5,023 bases of DNA from an uncultured Clostridium sp. (GTDB lineage Bacteria > Bacillota > Clostridia > Lachnospirales > Lachnospiraceae): assembly GCA_905192625.1 (NCBI GenBank), contig CAJJLI010000222.1:1-5023 (forward strand), read 5' to 3'. Made by a program: the position numbers and the translations under genes. This document shows, piece by piece, positions 1 through 5,023 of this stretch. Position 1 is the stretch's first letter. Every line of letters begins with the position of its first letter. The notes under the pieces were generated by a model. It was not told where the DNA came from. It searched no databases and was given only the letters and a program-made list of their open reading frames with translations.

Positions 1-1915
1 TTTCTTTTCCAATACCACGTTCACATCGATTGCCAGAGATAAACTGGCGACCACCGGTAAACTTATTAATTGTCAGCATACAATTGTTGGTACAACGTTT
101 ACATCTTGTCATAGTAGAATCAAATGTAAGTTCATTAATACCTTCAATACTAAGCATCGTAGTTGATTCTCCGGTGTAGTGATCTCTAGCAATCAAAGCT
201 GCACCAAAGGCTCCCATTATACCAGCAATGTCTGGACGAATGGCGTCGGTGCCAAGAATACTTTCAAAACTACGAAGAACCGCATCGTTATAAAATGTTC
301 CACCTTGAACTACGATATGACTGCCAAGATCTTTTGGATCGGAAACTTTAATTACTTTGTATAATGCATTTTTAATTACGGAGTAGGCAAGACCAGCAGA
401 AATATCAGCAACCGTAGCGCCTTCTTTTTGTGCTTGCTTAACTTTAGAATTCATGAATACAGTACATCTAGAACCTAAGTCAATTGGATTATTTGCAAAT
501 AAAGCAACCTGAGCAAAATCAGCTACTTCATAATTTAATGATTTTGCAAATGTTTCAATAAACGAACCACAACCTGAGGAACAAGCCTCATTTAGCTGTA
601 CACTGTCAACAGTTTCATTTTTTATCTTGATGCATTTCATATCTTGACCGCCGATGTCTAAAATACAATCCACCTTTGGATCAAAAAATGCAGCAGCATG
701 ATAATGCGCAACAGTTTCAACTTCTCCTTCATCTAACATTAATGCTGATTTTAACAATGCTTCACCATAACCTGTAGAACAGGAACGAACTATTTTAGCT
801 TCTTTTGGTAGCTGACTATAAATTTCCTTCATAGCCTTTATGGTTGTCTTTAATGGGCTACCATTGTTATTACTGTAAAACGAATATAATAAAGTACCGT
901 CATTTCCAACAAGTGCGACTTTTGTAGTTGTTGACCCAGCATCGATTCCTAAGAAACAATCACCTTTGTAAGTTGCTAAATTTCCTTTCTTTACTGAATG
1001 CATGGAGTGACGCTTGGAAAAGGCTTCGTAATCTTCTTCCGATTTGAATAAAGGCTGTAAACGATCCACTTCAAATTCAAGTGTGATCCCTTGCGTAAGC
1101 TGTTTTACTAAAGAACCGAGATTCTTTTTGTGTTCAGAATTCGCAGTCATTGCCGAGCCTATTGCAGCAAATAAATGAGAATGTTCTGGTGCAATAATTT
1201 CATCATCTGTTAATTTTAACGTTCTTATAAAAGCATTCTTAAGTTCCGTTAAGAAATGCAGAGGTCCTCCAAGAAACGCTACATTACCGCGAATTGGTTT
1301 ACCACAAGCCAATCCACTGATTGTTTGATTTACAACAGCTTGAAAAATAGATGCTGCCAAATCAGGTTTGCTCGCACCTTCATTAATTAATGGCTGGATA
1401 TCAGATTTAGCAAAAACACCACAACGAGCAGCAATTGGATAAATCGCTTGATAGCTTTTTGCATATTCATTTAATCCAGAAGCATCTGTTTTTAATAAGC
1501 TAGCCATTTGGTCAATAAAAGAACCAGTTCCACCCGCACAGATTCCGTTCATTCTTTGCTCAATACCGTTTGTGAAATATATAATTTTGGCATCTTCCCC
1601 ACCAAGCTCAATTGCGACATCCGTTTGAGGTGCAAAATCTTGCAACGCAGTAGAGACTGCAACTACTTCCTGAGTAAATGGAACATCAAGATGTTTTGAG
1701 ATGGTAAGACCACCAGAACCTGTAATCATAGGTGATACATCGATATCACCTAGTTGATCTACCCCTTTTTTTATCAATGCTGCCAAAGTAGTTTGGATGT
1801 TTGCATAATGTCTTTCATAATCAGAGAATAGAATTGCACCTGCTTCATCAAGAATTGCAATCTTAACTGTAGTAGATCCAATATCAATACCCAATGAATA
1901 ATTTTTTTGAGCCAT
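1..1915 (-). CDS. CoA-substrate-specific enzyme activase, tandem BadF/HgdC ATPase domains plus start of DUF2229-like region (partial, C-terminus outside window)
   Basis: Seen: 638 codons are open from ATG at 1915 and run off the window edge. An AGAGGGA ribosome site (1921-1927) supports this start. The first ATPase half has the phosphate loop GIDIGSTT (residues 9-16), ELGGED (103-108), CAGGTGSF beginning at C126, and RCGVF with C165. The second half repeats this order: [10 protein letters not shown] (323-332), DIGGQD (420-425), ACSSGCGSF with C445 and C449, and RCTVF with C484. A Cys-rich segment follows (C605, C608, C612, C631) and looks like the start of DUF2229. Known: HgdC-type activators are ASKHA-fold ATPases whose dimer holds one [4Fe-4S] cluster and drives ATP-dependent electron transfer to 2-hydroxyacyl-CoA dehydratases or related double-cubane proteins. 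Inferred: both halves keep the cluster cysteines at the same 39-residue spacing, so one chain could act as a pseudo-dimer. Fused proteins of this type usually exceed 1000 residues. The substrate is unknown. The protein is probably cytoplasmic; no signal peptide is seen. Confidence 0.93.
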   Translation of the reverse strand, partial: MAQKNYSLGIDIGSTTVKIAILDEAGAILFSDYERHYANIQTTLAALIKKGVDQLGDIDVSPMITGSGGLTISKHLDVPFTQEVVAVSTALQDFAPQTDVAIELGGEDAKIIYFTNGIEQRMNGICAGGTGSFIDQMASLLKTDASGLNEYAKSYQAIYPIAARCGVFAKSDIQPLINEGASKPDLAASIFQAVVNQTISGLACGKPIRGNVAFLGGPLHFLTELKNAFIRTLKLTDDEIIAPEHSHLFAAIGSAMTANSEHKKNLGSLVKQLTQGITLEFEVDRLQPLFKSEEDYEAFSKRHSMHSVKKGNLATYKGDCFLGIDAGSTTTKVALVGNDGTLLYSFYSNNNGSPLKTTIKAMKEIYSQLPKEAKIVRSCSTGYGEALLKSALMLDEGEVETVAHYHAAAFFDPKVDCILDIGGQDMKCIKIKNETVDSVQLNEACSSGCGSFIETFAKSLNYEVADFAQVALFANNPIDLGSRCTVFMNSKVKQAQKEGATVADISAGLAYSVIKNALYKVIKVSDPKDLGSHIVVQGGTFYNDAVLRSFESILGTDAIRPDIAGIMGAFGAALIARDHYTGESTTMLSIEGINELTFDSTMTRCKRCTNNCMLTINKFTGGRQFISGNRCERGIGKE

Positions 1916-2318
1916 ACGAATCCCTCTTTCTATACGTATTTTACCAGTGAATATAAATTACTGATAATTGGGATATGATCAATGATAGCTGTGTTGTTAA
2001 TAAAATGCAGTTATTACATATCCCTAAAAACATTTAATAATTAAGAAGCGTTTGCTTCTTTAAGCTTATAGTATTCAGAACTTGTCGATAAGTTCTAATT
2101 AGAATGGAAGTATGAACTTCCTTGATTTAATATGTATAAGAAGTGAAACTTTCTTATATAATAATGATCTTATTCTTTGAGCAAGCAAAGTTTGATTAAT
2201 ATGTTTGCTGCCCATTGTGCCTTATAAAAATCCATAGAGCATAAAATAGGAATAAGATGAAGAGTAAGTTACATTAGTACTTTGATAATATATAAAATCT
2301 ATATGAATTCAATCCTAG
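1916..2318 (-). other. Candidate long structured 5' leader of the activase gene
   Basis: This stretch has no convincing gene. Read on the minus strand from the predicted start of transcription near 2318, it contains successive inverted repeats. An outer ATCTTATTC/GAATAAGAT pair (2250-2258 with 2167-2175) encloses GCAGCAAA/TTTGCTTGC (2204-2211 with 2181-2189, one bulge). Then come a 10-bp stem with one bulge and a 3-nt loop (2135-2158), GGAAGT/ACTTCC (2106-2121, 4-nt loop), AGAACTT/AAGTTCT (2077-2096) and AAGAAGC/GCTTCTT (2043-2060, 4-nt loop). GGGATATG/CATATCCC (1970-2024) lies closest to the gene. No T-box, c-di-GMP, SAM, lysine or cobalamin consensus was recognised. It could be a cis-regulatory leader, a separate small RNA, or just AT-rich DNA with chance palindromes; folding was not computed. 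A 38-codon frame (2099-2215) lies inside it. Confidence 0.35.
1970..2024. repeat. 8-bp perfect inverted repeat GGGATATG...CATATCCC
   Basis: The arms are 1970-1977 and 2017-2024, separated by 39 bases, and lie 55-109 bases upstream of the activase start. The interval contains a smaller TAATAA/TTATTA repeat. It also contains a weak minus-strand promoter candidate: TTAACA at 1995-2000, 17-base spacer, CATATC at 1972-1977, with the -10 falling inside one arm. The repeat could be a regulator site straddling a proximal promoter, or the last hairpin of the leader RNA. Confidence 0.4.
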
Positions 2319-2324
2319 CTTCTT

Positions 2325-2353
2325 ATTATACGCAAAATGCAAATGAAGTTCAA
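2325..2353 (-). promoter_or_regulatory. Sigma-A type promoter facing the activase gene
   Basis: On the minus strand this reads TTGAAC (2353-2348), a 17-base spacer, then a perfect TATAAT (2330-2325). The predicted transcription start is near 2318, about 400 bases before the activase ATG. A short palindrome, AAGTTCAACTT (2346-2356), covers the -35 element and could be an operator. TATAAT is common by chance in such AT-rich DNA, but the optimal spacing supports the call. Confidence 0.5.
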
Positions 2354-2421
2354 CTTAAATAATTGGATTTAATGAATGATACAGGAAGAAAAAGACAAAT
2401 CGTAGGAAATACTGTGAATTT

Positions 2422-2450
2422 GTGACAAATATTATTATGAATCATAACAT
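2422..2450 (+). promoter_or_regulatory. Probable promoter of the LysM gene
   Basis: GTGACA (2422-2427, five of six bases of TTGACA) is followed by a 17-base spacer and TAACAT (2445-2450, four of six bases of TATAAT). The predicted start near 2457 would leave a leader of about 28 bases containing the GGAGA ribosome site at 2471-2475. The position fits the 2485 start codon and argues against starts at 2422 or 2437. Confidence 0.4.
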
Positions 2451-2484
2451 AAATATAGAACAATGTTTATGGAGAAATAATCTT

Positions 2485-2694
2485 ATGTATTTTAGTTCTT
2501 GCAATGGTATCGTTTATACAGTGAATCAAGGGGACTCTCTTTATCGCATCAGTAAAATGTTTCAAGTACCATTAGAATACTTACTGAAAGCAAATCCATA
2601 CGCCGATATCTTGAATCTGAAAATCGGGGAGGCCATTTGTATACCAACGAAGGTACTATTTTATAAATCACTACAAATGGAATATGAAAAGTAA
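2485..2694 (+). CDS. Small single-domain LysM protein
   Basis: Seen: this 69-residue protein is essentially one LysM domain. Residues 10-54 begin with VYTVNQGDSLYRIS, continue through the PLEYLLKANP helix and end with LKIGEAICIP; these are the two conserved ends and the central Asn-Pro of the family. A short charged tail follows. I chose ATG 2485 because GGAGA lies 9 bases upstream. The frame stays open to GTG 2422, but that longer start overlaps the probable promoter and adds no domain. Known: LysM domains bind N-acetylglucosamine-containing glycans such as peptidoglycan and chitin. Odd: there is no signal peptide, membrane segment or catalytic domain, so how it would reach the wall is unclear; a forespore or spore-coat role, as for the LysM of SafA, is one guess. 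The gene has its own promoter and terminator, so it is probably monocistronic. LysM assignment is firm; the biological role is unknown. Confidence 0.85.
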   Translation: MYFSSCNGIVYTVNQGDSLYRISKMFQVPLEYLLKANPYADILNLKIGEAICIPTKVLFYKSLQMEYEK

Positions 2695-2709
2695 AATTGA
2701 ATAGGTAAA

Positions 2710-2769
2710 AAATAACTTCATGAATTTCAAATTTATGTTAAAAATAAATAGAATTCATGAAGTTGTTTT
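2710..2769 (+). terminator. Hairpin terminator after the LysM gene
   Basis: A perfect 13-bp stem pairs AACTTCATGAATT (2714-2726) with AATTCATGAAGTT (2752-2764). The 25-base loop can itself form an ATTTAT/ATAAAT stem. The right arm is followed by GTTTTGT, and the left arm is preceded by A residues that lengthen the stem. It begins about 15 bases after the LysM stop and separates that gene from the EAL gene. The stem is AT-rich and the U-tract is interrupted, so termination may be incomplete. Confidence 0.7.
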
Positions 2770-2828
2770 GTATAAAAATGGTATATTATCATACAAATCT
2801 TATAATTATATCCTATTTTATAAAAATA

Positions 2829-2857
2829 TTGAAAATAATGTAAATAAATGATATAAT
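2829..2857 (+). promoter_or_regulatory. Near-consensus sigma-A promoter of the GGDEF/EAL gene
   Basis: TTGAAA (2829-2834), a 17-base spacer and a perfect TATAAT (2852-2857), preceded by TGA (2849-2851) as an extended -10. Transcription should start near 2864-2865, leaving a leader of roughly 22-25 bases. No c-di-GMP riboswitch consensus lies between the promoter and the gene. Confidence 0.8.
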
Positions 2858-2874
2858 ATACTATGAGGTTCGCA

Positions 2875-2881
2875 AAGGGGG
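2875..2881 (+). promoter_or_regulatory. Ribosome binding site that decides the EAL gene start
   Basis: AAGGGGG differs at one position from AAGGAGG. It sits 5 bases before ATG 2887 and 8 bases before ATG 2890. It lies downstream of the in-frame ATG at 2863, which has no ribosome site and coincides with the predicted transcription start. Confidence 0.75.
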
Positions 2882-2886
2882 ATTGT

Positions 2887-4725
2887 ATGATGCATACAAT
2901 TGAGTTAGATAATTTTTCGTATGAAATGTCTCATTTTGTTTTAGATAATATGAATCATCATACGGATATAAGGCAGGTTATAAATTTATTGCTTGAAAAA
3001 ATAGCTAATAAGTATCAATTAAACCATATTATGATTATGGAAAATAAAACAGAACTCGGATGCTTTCGTGTGTCTTATGAATGGGCGAAAGATAAAATCA
3101 ATTCTTCTTTAAACCATGTAATTTCATATTCTGAGCATTTTAAGATTTATTTCATGGAAAAGATGAGTGCAGGGGAGATAATAACTTATAAAGAATACAT
3201 TGATCATCCAACCTATATCAATATTGAAACGTTATTTAAAAAACGCCAGTGTAATAGTGTGATTTCGTTACCATATATTACAAAGGATCAAAAGAGTGGA
3301 TTAATCCTTTTTGAAAGCAAGAAGGAAAATTATAATTTTACCGAACAAGAGATTCAATCATTATATCATTTAAGAAACATCTTGCTTAATTACTTTTTTG
3401 TGATGAGAGATTATCAAGATACGAAGGAAAAGATGGAACATATCTCTACCTATGATTCGGTAACTGGTTTGTTTAACTATGAAACATTTATATGTAGAGC
3501 AGAACGAATGTTGAAAAAAGATGTAGAGGCTGCGAAGTACATAATAATCTCGGTTGATATCATAAATTTCAAATATTTTAATGAGTACTATGGTTATGAT
3601 GCTGGGGATGAGGTGTTACGATTATTCAATCATAGTATCTCAATTATTTTTAACAAAGTCCTTGCATGTCGCGTGTTTTCGGACAATTTTGTAATTCTTA
3701 GTAAGTTGGAACCAGGAATGACAGAACAAAGGGTATCCCGGGCAATCGATGCTTTTAATAAGGTGTTTTCGAATAAGGTGCATGAACTTTATAAAGAAAC
3801 AAAGCTGGAAATTACAGCGGGTGTCCATCTCTTTTGCAATACGGAGTCTGGTGTTAGAAAATACATAGATAACGCTGACAAAGCTAGGAAATCGGCAAAA
3901 TTAGTATCCAAAAGATGCGAAATTTATAATGAGAGCATGGATCATGAATTAAAACGCAATATTATGATAACTAATATTGCAGAGGATGCTTTACTTCACG
4001 AAGAATTTTATTTTGAGTTACAACCAAAATTCAACTTAAAAAATAAGAAACTTACTGGAGCCGAAGCATTGGTACGCTGGAGACGTTCGGATGGAAGTAT
4101 GATATATCCGAATGAGTTTATACCAATTTATGAACAAAATGAATTTATTTTAAAACTTGATTTTTATATCTATGCAAAAGTATGTACGTATATAAAAAAT
4201 CGCATTGATCAAGGGAAAAGTATCATTCCAATATCGGTGAATGTATCTAGAGTTCACCTACGCTATGAGGATTTTGTTAAGAGTGTCATTCAACTTGTTG
4301 ATTTTTATCAAATACCACATCATCTGTTAGAATTTGAAATTACAGAAAGTATATTTCTTGAGAATATTAAAAGTGCAAGAGTAGCATTGGTAAAGTTAAA
4401 AAATGCAGGTTTTATTGTATCAATGGATGATTTTGGCGCAGGTTTTTCTTCGTTGAACTTATTGAGAAAATTAGATTTTGATGTTTTAAAATTAGATAAA
4501 GATTTTCTAAACGATGGTAAACTACAAAAAAAAGACAAAATTGTTATTGCAAATATCATTAGTATGGCAAAGGAAATGCAGATTACAGTATTATGTGAAG
4601 GCGTAGAAACAAAGGAACAAGCGGATTTATTAGAAAATCTAGGGTGTGATTTGGTACAAGGATATTATTTTGGACGGCCAATGTTGATAGAACAGTTTGA
4701 AACACTGTATCAATATATGAAATAG
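2887..4725 (+). CDS. GAF-like/GGDEF(degenerate)/EAL protein, predicted c-di-GMP phosphodiesterase
   Basis: Seen: 612 residues from ATG 2887 (611 from 2890). Residues ~25-172 resemble a GAF sensor domain. Residues 190-350 are a GGDEF domain opening with DSVTGLFN. It keeps a metal-site Asp (D224) and the guanine-contact positions N232 and D241, but the signature is FSDNF (264-268) and no RxxD inhibitory site precedes it. Residues ~358-608 are an EAL domain with EALVRW (E393), N452, E487 of ITES, DDFGAGFSSL (D514, D515), K535, EGVE (571-574) and QGYYFG (Q591), the full catalytic and metal set. Known: intact EAL domains hydrolyse c-di-GMP to pGpG; degenerate GGDEF domains can bind GTP and stimulate a linked EAL, as in Caulobacter CC3396 (PdeA). 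Inferred: a cytoplasmic phosphodiesterase with no cyclase activity, controlled by a GAF ligand and perhaps GTP. No membrane segment is seen. It is a single-gene unit with its own promoter and terminator. Confidence 0.94.
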   Translation: MMHTIELDNFSYEMSHFVLDNMNHHTDIRQVINLLLEKIANKYQLNHIMIMENKTELGCFRVSYEWAKDKINSSLNHVISYSEHFKIYFMEKMSAGEIITYKEYIDHPTYINIETLFKKRQCNSVISLPYITKDQKSGLILFESKKENYNFTEQEIQSLYHLRNILLNYFFVMRDYQDTKEKMEHISTYDSVTGLFNYETFICRAERMLKKDVEAAKYIIISVDIINFKYFNEYYGYDAGDEVLRLFNHSISIIFNKVLACRVFSDNFVILSKLEPGMTEQRVSRAIDAFNKVFSNKVHELYKETKLEITAGVHLFCNTESGVRKYIDNADKARKSAKLVSKRCEIYNESMDHELKRNIMITNIAEDALLHEEFYFELQPKFNLKNKKLTGAEALVRWRRSDGSMIYPNEFIPIYEQNEFILKLDFYIYAKVCTYIKNRIDQGKSIIPISVNVSRVHLRYEDFVKSVIQLVDFYQIPHHLLEFEITESIFLENIKSARVALVKLKNAGFIVSMDDFGAGFSSLNLLRKLDFDVLKLDKDFLNDGKLQKKDKIVIANIISMAKEMQITVLCEGVETKEQADLLENLGCDLVQGYYFGRPMLIEQFETLYQYMK

Positions 4726-4743
4726 TATAGTATAAAATTTTAT

Positions 4744-4800
4744 AAAAGAGGTTACTTTAAAATGAGAGCAAATGTTTCTCTTTTTAAGTAACCTCTTTTT
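4744..4800 (+). terminator. Strong intrinsic terminator after the EAL gene
   Basis: A perfect 14-bp stem pairs AAAAGAGGTTACTT (4744-4757) with AAGTAACCTCTTTT (4786-4799). Further A/T and GAGA/TCTC pairing extends into the loop, and the right arm ends in a T run (4796-4800). It begins 18 bases after the stop. A-rich sequence before the left arm could let it work on the other strand too. Confidence 0.9.
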
Positions 4801-4828
4801 CATATTATGGCTAGAAAATTCAATTAAC

Positions 4829-4934
4829 TTTACATATATTTTACAAATTCTTAAAAACTCGAAGAATTTTACATGTATTTTACAAAACTGTAAAAACTCA
4901 AACTATTTTACATACATTTCACAAAACTTATACA
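4829..4934 (+). repeat. 39-bp-period direct repeat of TTTACA hexamers, Pho-box-like regulator array
   Basis: Copies begin at 4829, 4868 and 4907, exactly 39 bases apart. The first two match at 31 of 39 positions; the third matches the second at 19 of its first 22 and then diverges. Each copy has two hexamers 11 bases apart: TTTACA at 4829 and 4840, at 4868 and 4879, and TTTACA 4907 with TTCACA 4918. A further TATACA follows 11 bases on at 4929. TT(A/C/T)ACA-like hexamers about one helical turn apart are the layout bound by PhoP of Bacillus and other OmpR/PhoB-family regulators. The array ends 13 bases before a -35 element. Assignment to PhoP is inference; another regulator of this family is possible. 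Confidence 0.65.
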
Positions 4935-4947
4935 TAAGCGTGATAGT

Positions 4948-4977
4948 TTGATTATTTTTAATATGTTAAATTATCAT
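4948..4977 (+). promoter_or_regulatory. Probable promoter of the gene starting at 5017
   Basis: TTGATT (4948-4953), an 18-base spacer and TATCAT (4972-4977, five of six bases of TATAAT). The predicted transcription start is near 4984, giving a leader of about 33 bases. The weak -35 and the adjacent upstream hexamer array fit an activator-dependent promoter. Confidence 0.5.
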
Positions 4978-5016
4978 TGTAAATAGGCAAGCAAAAGAAT
5001 GGAGGATATATATATT

Positions 5017-5023
5017 ATGAAAA
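5017..5023 (+). CDS. Start of a gene cut off by the window end
   Basis: Only ATG AAA A is visible. The start is supported by GGAGGA at 5001-5006, 10 bases upstream, together with the promoter and regulator array before it. Met-Lys would suit a signal peptide but says little. If the upstream array is a true Pho box, a phosphate-starvation gene such as a phosphate-binding lipoprotein is plausible; the product cannot be identified from this sequence. Confidence 0.6.

Noticed and set aside
179..364. Plus-strand open frame of 61 codons
   Set aside because: It lies antisense to the well-supported activase gene, and its translation has no recognisable domain.
1508..1699. Plus-strand open frame of 63 codons
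   Set aside because: It is antisense to conserved activase motifs (CAGGTGSF and ELGGED) and has no family features.
2043..2060. Terminator at the AAGAAGC/GCTTCTT hairpin
   Set aside because: Neither strand has a T run directly after the stem; on the minus strand the next bases are AATTATT, so it is kept only as a leader hairpin.
2768..2790. Second promoter for the EAL gene around TGGTATATT (2779-2787)
   Set aside because: It has an extended -10 look but no -35 at acceptable spacing, and it is much weaker than the promoter at 2829-2857.
2858..2886. c-di-GMP riboswitch upstream of the EAL gene
   Set aside because: The predicted leader is only about 22 bases and no class I or II consensus is present.
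3640..3828. Minus-strand open frame of 62 codons
   Set aside because: It is antisense to the GGDEF domain of a clearly real gene and shows no domain.
4320..4559. Minus-strand open frame of 79 codons
   Set aside because: It is antisense to the most conserved part of the EAL domain, and its composition is typical of a shadow frame.
4829..4934. CRISPR array
   Set aside because: The copies are contiguous 39-bp tandem repeats with internal hexamers, with no identical repeats separated by unique spacers.

Overview
The window looks like the chromosome of a low-GC Gram-positive anaerobe of the class Clostridia, possibly Lachnospiraceae. The grounds are the strongly AT-rich composition, purine-rich Shine-Dalgarno sites, sigma-A type promoters, and a tandem-domain activase of the 2-hydroxyacyl-CoA dehydratase family. 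The genus is inferred from gene content and style, not demonstrated.

Layout. Bases 1-1915 (minus strand) hold the first 638 codons of a large CoA-substrate-specific enzyme activase. It has two complete HgdC/BadF-type ATPase halves, followed by the start of a Cys-rich DUF2229-like part that runs out of the window. Bases 1916-2484 form a long divergent intergenic region. It contains a good minus-strand promoter (2325-2353) about 400 bases upstream of the activase start. The sequence between this promoter and the gene carries a series of consecutive inverted repeats, so the activase may be expressed from a long structured leader. Bases 2485-2694 (plus) encode a 69-residue single-LysM protein with its own promoter and terminator.

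Bases 2887-4725 (plus) encode a GAF-like/GGDEF/EAL protein. Its GGDEF signature is degenerate (FSDNF), while the EAL catalytic set is complete, so it is predicted to be a c-di-GMP phosphodiesterase whose GGDEF domain is only regulatory. A near-consensus promoter overlaps the longest possible start of this gene, which moves the real start to 2887 or 2890. A strong hairpin terminator follows at 4744-4800.

Bases 4829-4934 contain a 39-bp-period direct repeat built from TTTACA-like hexamers spaced 11 bp apart. This is the layout of a PhoP-type (OmpR/PhoB family) binding array. It lies just upstream of a promoter and of a gene that begins at 5017 and is almost wholly outside the window; a phosphate-regulated gene is the natural guess.

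Each plus-strand gene appears to be its own transcription unit, separated by terminators, and nothing suggests an operon. No RNA gene, insertion sequence, CRISPR array or complete new multi-gene system was recognised. The two most interesting non-coding signals are the structured activase leader and the Pho-box-like repeat array.
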